Shown here: piece after piece, positions 1 to 8,083 of the stretch
How the letters are laid out: each line of letters opens with the position of its first letter
How positions within the stretch are numbered: the first letter of the stretch is position 1
Assembly: GCF_037622515.1 (NCBI RefSeq)
Contig: NZ_JBBJCN010000008.1
Location: forward strand, 62,001-126,000
Length of the DNA stretch: 64,000 nt
Direction: 5' to 3'
DNA from: Paradesertivirga superstes
Lineage (GTDB): Bacteria > Bacteroidota > Bacteroidia > Sphingobacteriales > Sphingobacteriaceae
Made by a program: the position numbers and the translations under genes
The notes under the pieces: generated by a model
Seen by the model: the letters and a program-made list of their open reading frames with translations, nothing else
Told to the model about the DNA's origin: nothing
Database searches by the model: none

Positions 1-1
1 T

Positions 2-2926
2 TACAGGACAGACAAAAATCAGCTTTGGACAGAATATCCTAACGATTTTTCCTGGTATACCTTACAGAATACCATCCTGCCACAATTTGCAGTCAATCCT
101 ACCGATGGCACCTTTCGCACCAGTGTGATAAAGATATATGGCAGTACCAGCCAGCCCTCCTATGCGCTTAGCGAAAGAGGAAGTCATAGAGCGAGTATCG
201 CAAACGCGACCTGGGCCAACGGAATTTTCACCTTAAGCATCAGTCATAATGGCCCGGTAGATCTAACAATCGACTGTGCCGGAAGCGCTACAGACAGAGG
301 TACTGCGCCGAACGTTTCAACTCCAAGTTCACCCCTTCAGCCAATGGCTTATACTGGCGAAAAACAATATGAAGCTGAAGGTGCAATTATAACTGCCCCT
401 GCTGCTACTGGCACCAATCCTAAAAGATATCATGGTACAGGATTCGTCAAATTCTCAAGCACAACCTCTTCATCTTCTTCTGTTAAGTTCCAGGTCATTA
501 ATGTGGACACAGCCGGTACTTATGCTTTAGACATCAGGTACTCTGCCGCCCTCGGAAATGTATCCAAAGTTGACGTACTGGTAAATGGCGCCAAAGTAAA
601 CACTCCCACTTTCCCTGCCACAGTTAACGACAGCACCTGGGCGGTTTATACACAAAAGGTGAGCCTTAACGCTGGGCAGGGCAATACCGTGGAACTGAAA
701 GCTAATGCTTCGGGCGCAATGATCAATATTGATAAAATTTATCTGTCTAAACGATCCTTCCCTTTTGCATTTGTATCTGTTGATGCTGTTCAAAAAAACA
801 GTTCACAGATTCAGGTAGACTGGAGGGTAACCGAAGAACAAAATCTATTGCGGTATGAAATCCTTAAAAGTACGGATGGCCTTAATTTCAACACTCTTTA
901 TACGGCTAATGCAAACAATACAGGCGACAGCTACTATGTCAATCTTGATAATGCACTCAGCGCCGATACAAACTTTTACAAAATCAAGGCAATTCATACA
1001 AATGGAGCAGAGACCTATAGTACCGTTGTCCGGCTTATGTTAAAAACCGCCGTGCTCGTTCAGGCAGAATCCGGAGCACCGGGTTCGGATTGGGAAACAG
1101 CATCAGCACAGAATGTAACCTATATGACTGCGAAAACAGATGTTTTAAACACAGCCTTTCCGGGTAACAGCTCTAAAGTAATTACCTGTACTGTCTCTTT
1201 TGAAAAGCCGGGCAGCTACGATTTATACGCTAAAATCTGGGTAGGCCCCGGGGCTGCAAATGATGATAGCTATTATTATGGCAAAGGATTTGGCACTAAA
1301 AACCCTGCAGCGGACAACAATGAATGGGTCACCTGCAACAACTTAGCAGGAGTAGGTTATACTGCCCTAAACGATGTGGTGGCAAATGCCGGAACCACCG
1401 GCGCCGGTGTATGGAAATGGATTAATGTTTCAAAATTTAGCGGAGGAGAGGCTCCTGTATCGTTCAGCGTTCCTATGGGAGAGCTGAGTCAAACCTTTCA
1501 AATTGGAGCAAGAGAAAACGGCCTGCAGCTCGATAAATTCGTCTTTGGAAATTCCAACCAAAGTTTTACAGTAAAAGAGTTAGATAGCTTGGCTCAAGCA
1601 AACCAGGCTCCTGTTATTGCTCCTTCTCAATCGTTTACTATCAACGAAAACGCAAGTCCTGGCACCCCTGTGGGTACAGTATCGGCAAGCGATGCCAATG
1701 CTGGCACTGTAGTGAAGAGCTGGCAGATTACAGGAGGAACAGGTATGCCTTCATTTACTATCGATTCTGCCAGCGGCTCCATTAAGGTCGCAGAGGGTGC
1801 GATTCTCGACTTCGAAAGCAGCACCTTTCACTCATTAACAGTCAGGGTTAGCGATGGTATATTACATAGCAGTGAAGACACAATTACGATTAACATCACA
1901 AACGAAAACGACAATACACCTGTAATCGCTTCTCAAGATTATTCTATTAGCGAAAGAGCAACCAGTCAGACAATCTTGTTCCAGGCCAGTGTTATCGATG
2001 CAGACGACATAAACCAATCAGGTTACTCCAAATTAGCCTGGCAGATAAGTGGAGGCACCGGAGCATCTGTTTTTACAATAGACTCTCTGGGGGCAGTGAG
2101 ATTATCAGAAGGTGCTGCCTTAGACTTCGAAAGTCTTACCTCATATATTATAAAGGTTAAAGTAACTGACGGAAAAAAAGAGAGCCTTGAAGGAAGCCTG
2201 ACAATTAATTTAAGCAATGAAAATGACAATACACCTGTTATCGCGACGCCGGAGAGCTTTGCTATTGACGGAAGTTCGAACAATATCATAGGAACATTAA
2301 CAGCTTCGGATGCTGACGATATCAATCAGCCGGGATTCAGCACAATCCAGAACTGGACCATTACAGGGGGAACAGGTATGTCCGCGTTCGCTATTGATGC
2401 AGCTACCGGACTAATTACTCTTGCTTATCCGGAAACAATTCATTTCAATACCATGTCTTATTCTCTGGAAGTGAAAGTAAGTGACGGACTAAATTTGAGT
2501 GACTCAAAAACAGTTAATATCACAATTGCCGACAAAGTCAACATTTGCCACAATGGAGAACTAATTAATATCTCAAAAACCGCGGCGCTTGCTCATATTA
2601 AACATGGTTGTAGGTTAGGCCTGTGTAGCAGCGGGCCTGCAGCGATAAGTATTGTTAGCCCTATTTTGTACCAGCCTGTTGATTTTCAGCCATCAATTGC
2701 TGTTTATCCAAATCCTGTGCAACACCAACTTCAAATAGATTTGGTTTCTGAAACAAGAAATGTACGCCAAATAGTGATTATGAATTCAATCGGGCAAACT
2801 GTGTTGCAACATGCTATAAAAGGCGAAAGTTCAGTTTCATTAAACGTAGAGACTCTCAAAGCAGGCATCTATCTGCTAAAAGTCATTGGAGATGACGTAA
2901 AAACTTTTAAAATCTTGAAACATTAA
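2..2926 (+). CDS. Large secreted carbohydrate-binding/cadherin-repeat protein, T9SS cargo (5' end missing)
   Basis: The reading frame is open from base 2, so the gene starts outside the window; the GTG at 125 is internal. About 974 residues are visible. In order: an unassigned beta-rich end of an upstream domain; a CBM6/CBM35-like domain around KQYEAEGA (about 120-250); an Fn3-like domain (about 255-345); a second jelly-roll-like module beginning LVQAESG (about 350-530); three cadherin-like repeats with the NENDNTPVI linker (about 535-845); a short ICHNG...AHIKHGC module (about 850-880); and a type IX sorting domain starting near YPNPVQHQLQIDL and ending in TFKILKH. This implies export through Sec, then T9SS, to the cell surface or medium. 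The catalytic part, if any, lies upstream, so the substrate cannot be told. A strong terminator follows. Confidence 0.85.
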   Translation, partial: YRTDKNQLWTEYPNDFSWYTLQNTILPQFAVNPTDGTFRTSVIKIYGSTSQPSYALSERGSHRASIANATWANGIFTLSISHNGPVDLTIDCAGSATDRGTAPNVSTPSSPLQPMAYTGEKQYEAEGAIITAPAATGTNPKRYHGTGFVKFSSTTSSSSSVKFQVINVDTAGTYALDIRYSAALGNVSKVDVLVNGAKVNTPTFPATVNDSTWAVYTQKVSLNAGQGNTVELKANASGAMINIDKIYLSKRSFPFAFVSVDAVQKNSSQIQVDWRVTEEQNLLRYEILKSTDGLNFNTLYTANANNTGDSYYVNLDNALSADTNFYKIKAIHTNGAETYSTVVRLMLKTAVLVQAESGAPGSDWETASAQNVTYMTAKTDVLNTAFPGNSSKVITCTVSFEKPGSYDLYAKIWVGPGAANDDSYYYGKGFGTKNPAADNNEWVTCNNLAGVGYTALNDVVANAGTTGAGVWKWINVSKFSGGEAPVSFSVPMGELSQTFQIGARENGLQLDKFVFGNSNQSFTVKELDSLAQANQAPVIAPSQSFTINENASPGTPVGTVSASDANAGTVVKSWQITGGTGMPSFTIDSASGSIKVAEGAILDFESSTFHSLTVRVSDGILHSSEDTITINITNENDNTPVIASQDYSISERATSQTILFQASVIDADDINQSGYSKLAWQISGGTGASVFTIDSLGAVRLSEGAALDFESLTSYIIKVKVTDGKKESLEGSLTINLSNENDNTPVIATPESFAIDGSSNNIIGTLTASDADDINQPGFSTIQNWTITGGTGMSAFAIDAATGLITLAYPETIHFNTMSYSLEVKVSDGLNLSDSKTVNITIADKVNICHNGELINISKTAALAHIKHGCRLGLCSSGPAAISIVSPILYQPVDFQPSIAVYPNPVQHQLQIDLVSETRNVRQIVIMNSIGQTVLQHAIKGESSVSLNVETLKAGIYLLKVIGDDVKTFKILKH

Positions 2927-2945
2927 GGGCTTACATGTATGAGCG

Positions 2946-2980
2946 AAAAAAAGCTGCCGGTTGAATCCCGGCAGCTTTTT
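2946..2980 (+). terminator. Rho-independent terminator
   Basis: A perfect 8-bp stem GCTGCCGG/CCGGCAGC with a 7-nt loop is flanked by seven A on the left and five T on the right, 20 bp after the stop of the adhesin gene. The symmetric A/T flanks would also let it work on the opposite strand. Confidence 0.9.
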
Positions 2981-3304
2981 ATCATCTTAACCCCCTTTAC
3001 TTTTATTTTTTTTACTGAGTCCTCGCAGATTCTTAAGTCTAACGCTTGCCACCAACTTTGTGGAATTTATCTATTGAAGGGCTACATCTAACATGATCGT
3101 TGCGTACTTCCAAAGTTGACGGTGAATGCTCTAGACCATAAAACATAATGGTGAGTCCGTGATGCCCTTCTAGAATTCAGCAGGATTGAAGGTTTGGAAG
3201 AAGTTTCTGATGAGTGTATGGGATTGGAGACTCTATTCAGCAACGCCGTTTCTAAGCTCTGGTTTCAGGGCCTGTGGTAAAATTGAAACTCAAGCCCAAA
3301 ATGA
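2981..3304. other. Intergenic, no gene seen
   Basis: No open frame of convincing composition on either strand. It separates two convergent genes and may hold decayed coding sequence that I could not recognise. Confidence 0.5.
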
Positions 3305-4519
3305 TTAGGGCCTTACTACTATTGGGATTTCAAAGTAAAATCGTGTACCCTGTTTATCACTATTTACACCAACATGTCCGCCATGTCGTTTGATGATTTC
3401 TGCAGAAATATATAGTCCGATACCCAGTCCCGGAAACTTTTGCGAGGAACTTTGAACGCGGTAGAACCGATCAAACACCAGCGCTTGCATTTCTGCTGGT
3501 ATCCCAATGCCAAAATCTGTTATCGTTATACGTACATTTCCCTTATCCAAAGCTGTTGACACAAGTACTTTATCTGCTTCCGGTGAGTATTTAATAGCAT
3601 TTGACAAAAAGTTTCCGATCACTTGCTCTAAACGTTGGCGATCGCTATTAATAATTGCAGGAATATTGTTTTCGACGATCACTTTGTGTGTAGAAACACC
3701 AACTTGTATTTGTGAAACAACCTCATTTATCACTTCGCTAATATCAAATTCGCTAAAATTATATAACATCTGCCCGGCCTGAATTTTACTTACATCCAAA
3801 AGATCGTTCACTAAAGCAGTTAATCTGTCAACCTGTGTGTTTGCGTGTTCTACAAAACGGATTGCATGTCCGTTATCACCTCTTGTAATTGATCTTTGAA
3901 GAATTTGCAGATAAGCCTTCATGGAAGTTAAGGGCGTCTTAAGCTCGTGACTAGCTACATCCATGAACTCGTCTTTTTTTCTCATCAACACCTCAATATC
4001 TTTTCTGTCCTTTTCCTGCTTTATCAATGCATCATTGAGATTCAATCGCATCAAGTCTATGGTATTAGCCAATTTCTCTGCTTTGGCAGCCGTTTTTTCA
4101 GCCAGCTCGGTGCGTATTCGGGCGCTCATCAATTCCTGCTCCTTCTTAAACAGTGATATCAGAATTGGTAAGATCTCTTTCAAGCCGGTCAGGTCAGTTT
4201 CACAAGGCTGTCCGCCCAATAAAACTACAGCAGAATGAGAAGGACCGGCTATTCCCACAGCAGGTTGCAAGGAAGCTTTGTCGGGAAAAGGCAACGTTCC
4301 TGTATGAAACTCCTGTGCAACGGTCTTATCCAGAAAACTATACCATTCTTTTCCATCCGGAATGGTTTGCTGGAAACCCGGAGCTGGTAAAAGGATATTA
4401 ATTTCAGGGTCCCTTATAAATATTATAAGACTGCTGCCACCGAAGTATGCTGCCAATTTCGAAGCAGAGTGCATACGATCAAAGCTTTCGCTTAATCCCG
4501 AGATTAGCTCTAGTATCAT
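3305..4519 (-). CDS. Sensor histidine kinase, partner of the FIST protein
   Basis: A 404-residue cytoplasmic kinase. Residues 1-120 form a GAF-like input region without transmembrane segments; 125-185 are coiled coil; the HisKA H-box VASHELKTPL has the phospho-acceptor His191. The HATPase domain follows with an N-box (NFLSNAIKYSP), G1 box (DFGIGIP), F-box (DRFYR) and G2 box (GLGIGLYIS). The start codon overlaps the stop of the FIST gene by one base (TAATG), which points to translational coupling. No response regulator lies next to it; the output may be a distant regulator or the RR remnant at 6.1 kb may be what is left of a local one. Confidence 0.9.
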   Translation of the reverse strand: MILELISGLSESFDRMHSASKLAAYFGGSSLIIFIRDPEINILLPAPGFQQTIPDGKEWYSFLDKTVAQEFHTGTLPFPDKASLQPAVGIAGPSHSAVVLLGGQPCETDLTGLKEILPILISLFKKEQELMSARIRTELAEKTAAKAEKLANTIDLMRLNLNDALIKQEKDRKDIEVLMRKKDEFMDVASHELKTPLTSMKAYLQILQRSITRGDNGHAIRFVEHANTQVDRLTALVNDLLDVSKIQAGQMLYNFSEFDISEVINEVVSQIQVGVSTHKVIVENNIPAIINSDRQRLEQVIGNFLSNAIKYSPEADKVLVSTALDKGNVRITITDFGIGIPAEMQALVFDRFYRVQSSSQKFPGLGIGLYISAEIIKRHGGHVGVNSDKQGTRFYFEIPIVVRP

Positions 4520-5685
4520 TATTCAGGAATCACGCATACTACTGCTGTACAATTTTGAAACCCGCTAAACTGTCCGTTAACTCTCGCCACTTGACCATAC
4601 GTGTTACAACCAGCATAGTTTACCCCGTTTAGGGTTTCCTTTACCTGATTCAGTTCAAAATCGAAGGTTTTACCCATTCTGAGCCTGGTAGCCACACAAT
4701 CAAAGAACAAAGCCACATTGGGCTTATGATCCCCAATCTGCTCAATGGCATTTTTCGCGGCAAGCATTGCTGCTTCCTGCGAGCAACTATTATCTGTTGC
4801 CATAAAACTTACATAGACCCCATTGGGTACATCACTGGCCATAGCAATCGCCCCCTCCGGAAGTACTGCTAAGGGAACCCGAAGTTTATGGTCTCCGGCT
4901 ATTTCTATACCGATGATATTATGTAAAAAAAAGGGAATAGGTTGATCTACATCTAAATGCTGTCCGGTAACCTTCGCATGTTCGAGAAATACTTCTATAG
5001 CCGGACGTGCGTTTAAGCTTACCAATGTCATTCCATCGGATTCGGTTACACGCATCTTCTCACCTACGGGCCTCCAGCCATGTGCCGCTCCTACTCCAAT
5101 TGGCTTATTAGACAAAATTTCTAAGATCACCGCCGAATCGGGGTAAGCGTTTGTATCGTGAAATATATGTGTACGCTGAAAGTTTGCGTTATCACCGGCT
5201 CCGCCACCGAAAAACTGATACTTGCCTACTGTTTTTTCAGTCAAGAGATCAATTAATTCGTCGGTATATCCCGACAAGGCATCTGCGAAAATCATGGCAG
5301 AATAATATTGATACTGAGAGTCGTGTATGTCCGTCAAACTTCCACTCAGTTTTTCTGCAACACGGACCCGATCTTCCTTGATTCCCTGCGCAACTCCAGC
5401 CGTGAATTTCAAATCAGTTGACTGAATGGCCACAGCACACGCAGAATCGGTCCCGAAATCGTTAGAAGTAAATTCACCTGCAGAGGAACTTCCCACAATC
5501 ACTTTAGGATTACAGCTTTTTTTCAATGCATTTAGAAAAGCTGAATAATCATATATTGAAGATGCAAATACAATTACAACGTCGGGAATCACCTCATCGA
5601 AATTGTCTTTGATTTTTTGTCCAAGTTCTCGTCCGGCATTAGCACCGTCATTTAATTTGGTAAAAACTACTGCAGATCGAGTCAT
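4519..5685 (-). CDS. FIST N/C-domain sensory protein
   Basis: 388 residues matching the FIST_N (about 30-215, with VGSSSAGEF and QFFGGGAGD) and FIST_C (about 225-370, ending in YGQVARVNGQFSGFQNCT) architecture. FIST domains are ligand-sensing modules proposed to bind small molecules such as amino acids, usually encoded with signalling proteins. Here the protein stands alone but its stop overlaps the start of the histidine kinase, so it is probably the input subunit of that kinase. Ligand unknown. No signal peptide is seen, so it should be cytoplasmic. Confidence 0.88.
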   Translation of the reverse strand: MTRSAVVFTKLNDGANAGRELGQKIKDNFDEVIPDVVIVFASSIYDYSAFLNALKKSCNPKVIVGSSSAGEFTSNDFGTDSACAVAIQSTDLKFTAGVAQGIKEDRVRVAEKLSGSLTDIHDSQYQYYSAMIFADALSGYTDELIDLLTEKTVGKYQFFGGGAGDNANFQRTHIFHDTNAYPDSAVILEILSNKPIGVGAAHGWRPVGEKMRVTESDGMTLVSLNARPAIEVFLEHAKVTGQHLDVDQPIPFFLHNIIGIEIAGDHKLRVPLAVLPEGAIAMASDVPNGVYVSFMATDNSCSQEAAMLAAKNAIEQIGDHKPNVALFFDCVATRLRMGKTFDFELNQVKETLNGVNYAGCNTYGQVARVNGQFSGFQNCTAVVCVIPE

Positions 5686-6115
5686 GTATATATACGTGAA
5701 AAAATGTTAAGAATTTCCCCTCTAAACATACTGCTGGATTCTTTGTTTCAAAAAGTCACCGGTCTTTTAATTAAACTTGCCTAAAATTTTCCGAATGTCC
5801 GATTGAAGGTCGACCTTGCTTCTTTTTCATGATTCCCTAATTTAAGGTTCTAAATTAGTTCAGTTTTTTAGGGGCTAGTACACTATAAACAATAAAAGCC
5901 TGATTTATCTGAGCCAGGCTTTTGTTTTGCATCAATTCACAAGAGCTTTCCTTCCTGTCATTCCTGCACTAATGGAGCCTTATTTTTCCTACTCGCACGT
6001 TTTTCATTCTTGTATATAGAATTACCCAGATCACTAAGAATACAATTAATTGAACAACCAATACGGGCTCCTGAGCTGTTACATCTGAATACATTATTCC
6101 CACACCAATAAGGGT
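5686..6115. other. Intergenic with one terminator-like hairpin
   Basis: Upstream of the FIST operon. It contains AAAAGCCTG (5894-5902) and its exact complement CAGGCTTTT (5915-5923), a 9-bp stem with T-rich flanks on both sides, so a bidirectional terminator is possible. No gene is seen in the rest. Confidence 0.5.
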
Positions 6116-6135
6116 TTACCCTTTGTTGGTGTCCC
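6116..6135 (+). repeat. GTTGGTGTC repeat, left copy
   Basis: TTACCCTTTGTTGGTGTCCC here matches, as the reverse complement with about 18 of 20 positions, the segment at 7741-7762. The two inverted copies bracket the efflux gene. Related GGGGTTGGTGTC text occurs at 28520-28535 and 28642-28655, so this looks like a dispersed intergenic repeat. Confidence 0.55.
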
Positions 6136-6373
6136 GCACTGGTCGTGGCGTCTCGCTATACTGGCATAGAAGTTTTAACACCTCGCTTTCGCGGGAAGTC
6201 AAAGATATGACCTGAATTCCTTGTACAAGGAAATTTTTATGGAAATTGAAGGCTAAACTTCCGATAGAAAAAACATCAACTAATGGTTCTGAAACTACAG
6301 GGAGAATTCTGTCGCGGCTTAACAACACCTGAATTCTAACGATTAGTTCCGCCGCGCCGAAAAGAGAAATCAA
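6116..6373 (-). pseudogene. Remnant of an OmpR-family response regulator
   Basis: The fragment aligns by eye to the junction of an OmpR-type regulator: FGAAELIVRIQVLLSR resembles the last helix of a receiver domain (the usual KPFSxxELxARIxxLLRR), and VISLTSRESEVLKLLCQY resembles the start of the winged-helix DNA-binding domain. Both the phosphorylation half of the receiver and the recognition helix are missing. The frame has no ATG and ends in unrelated sequence overlapping a dispersed GTTGGTGTC repeat. Read as a decayed, non-functional remnant. Confidence 0.6.
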
Positions 6374-6450
6374 ATCTTTATAAATCCATTTTTTAAAACA
6401 GAAGGTAAGGCATTCGTCTTATCTTGCACAGGTAAACAAAGAAAAATTAA

Positions 6451-7692
6451 ATGAAGAAAACGCCCCGCTCCTTACTGATATTGATTTTAGGGTTGCTTTC
6501 AGCTTTAGGGCCTTTTTCTATCGACATGTATTTGCCCGGCTTCCCTACCATAGCCGCTGATCTAAATACATCTGTTGACCAGGTCTCTTACTCGCTATCC
6601 AGTTTTTTTATAGGCATTTGTATCGGCCAGCTCATTTGCGGCCCTTTGCTCGACCGCTTTGGCAGGAAAAAGCCCTTGTATCTTGGATTGGTTATCTACA
6701 TCATCGCCTCCTTTGGTTGTGCTCTGGCAACTTCTGTCGAGGTTTTAATTGGACTACGATTCCTCCAGGCCCTGGGCGGTTGTGTATGCATGGTGGCGCC
6801 TGGAGCCATTGTACGTGATTCTTTCCCGGCCAACGAAAACGCCAGGGTTTTCTCTTTATTAATCCTCATATTGGGAGTGTCACCAATCATCGCCCCTACA
6901 GTGGGAAGTTTTGTGATTGCGGTTTTAGGCTGGCACGCTGTATTTATCGTGCTCGCTATTATTGCGGCCCTGTTACTGGTTCTGGTCATCTTCCTCCTGC
7001 CCGAAAGCAAACAGCCCGATCGGTCCATGTCTCTCCGCCCTAAACCCATTATCACTAACTTCCTGTTTGTGTTAAAACAACCACAGTTTTTCACCTATGC
7101 ATTCTCCGGAGCTGTTGCAGCCGCGGGCTTATTTGCTTACCTGGCTGGTTCGCCCTTTGTTTTCATGAATATTTACAAGGTTACCGAACAACAATATGGC
7201 TGGATCTTTGGATTAATTGCCGCAGGTCTTATCACCTGTAGTCAGCTCAATAATGTGATGCTTAGAAAGTATGATAGTTCTCAAATCATCAAAACTGTTT
7301 TGCTTGTTCAAACCACTATCGGACTGGCTCTGTTTTTGGGAAGTTATTTAGATTGGCTCAATATCTATACCACCATCGGCTTGATATTCCTGTTCCTGAG
7401 TTGCCAGGGCTTTAGCTTTCCTAATTCATCGGCTCTTTCGCTGGCCCCTTTTACACGCGAAGCAGGTAGCGCATCAGCCTTAATGGGAGCTCTGCAAATG
7501 GGCTTTGGTGCCTTGGCTTCTGCCTTCGTGGGACTGATCAATAATGGCACTACCTTACCTATGACCGGAGTTATGGCGGGCTGTGCATTATTAGGTTTGA
7601 TTATTCTGAGTATGGGCCGTAAACGCTTAGATTATAAATCGAGAATTGTGGATGTGGAAGAGCAAGCTTTTGAGCAAATTGAAAAGTATTAG
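6451..7692 (+). CDS. Bcr/CflA-family MFS drug efflux transporter
   Basis: 413 residues with about 12 hydrophobic segments. The N-terminal signature (GPFSIDMYLPGFPTIAADL), the loop 2-3 motif GPLLDRFGRKKPL and the APGAIVRDSF segment are typical of the Bcr/CflA subfamily of proton-driven antiporters exporting drugs such as bicyclomycin or chloramphenicol, and sometimes metabolites. Length is normal. It stands alone, flanked by inverted GTTGGTGTC repeats. The substrate cannot be predicted. Confidence 0.9.
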   Translation: MKKTPRSLLILILGLLSALGPFSIDMYLPGFPTIAADLNTSVDQVSYSLSSFFIGICIGQLICGPLLDRFGRKKPLYLGLVIYIIASFGCALATSVEVLIGLRFLQALGGCVCMVAPGAIVRDSFPANENARVFSLLILILGVSPIIAPTVGSFVIAVLGWHAVFIVLAIIAALLLVLVIFLLPESKQPDRSMSLRPKPIITNFLFVLKQPQFFTYAFSGAVAAAGLFAYLAGSPFVFMNIYKVTEQQYGWIFGLIAAGLITCSQLNNVMLRKYDSSQIIKTVLLVQTTIGLALFLGSYLDWLNIYTTIGLIFLFLSCQGFSFPNSSALSLAPFTREAGSASALMGALQMGFGALASAFVGLINNGTTLPMTGVMAGCALLGLIILSMGRKRLDYKSRIVDVEEQAFEQIEKY

Positions 7693-7728
7693 GTTTTACC
7701 ATGCCTGGTTGGTGTTTACGCCCTGGCT

Positions 7729-7762
7729 GGTGTCTTTGATGGAGACACCAACAAAGGAGTAA
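7729..7762 (+). repeat. GTTGGTGTC repeat, right copy; possible terminator hairpin
   Basis: GGTGTCT and AGACACC form a 7-bp stem with a 7-nt loop (7729-7749), followed by the inverted partner of the 6116 repeat. It lies 36 bp after the MFS stop and may act as a terminator, but there is no T tract. Confidence 0.5.
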
Positions 7763-8083
7763 AGCTGTAGAAAGGACCCTTATTAACGAGATAAATTTAA
7801 TTACAAGCCAAATCAATATTCTTTAAATAAGAAACAATCAAATTTCGCCGCGCTTTTGCGCGACTTCTGAGGTTCTGATTGCTCAATCATCTTTGATAAT
7901 GATTAAGTAAAGTTACGTTCGATAGATTGAGAATTTACGATCTGTATTAATGGTATTGCAGCCTTAAAACGGGACCAAAAGAAGTCTTAATTGAGTTTTA
8001 GATATAGAAAGATATCACCGTTTACTGCGACTAAATTAACTGAATATTTGTACATCGAATGTTCGCTGCTAAAAAAATAAATG
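7763..8083. other. Intergenic, no gene seen
   Basis: Space between two convergent genes; AT-rich, no conserved element recognised. Confidence 0.5.
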
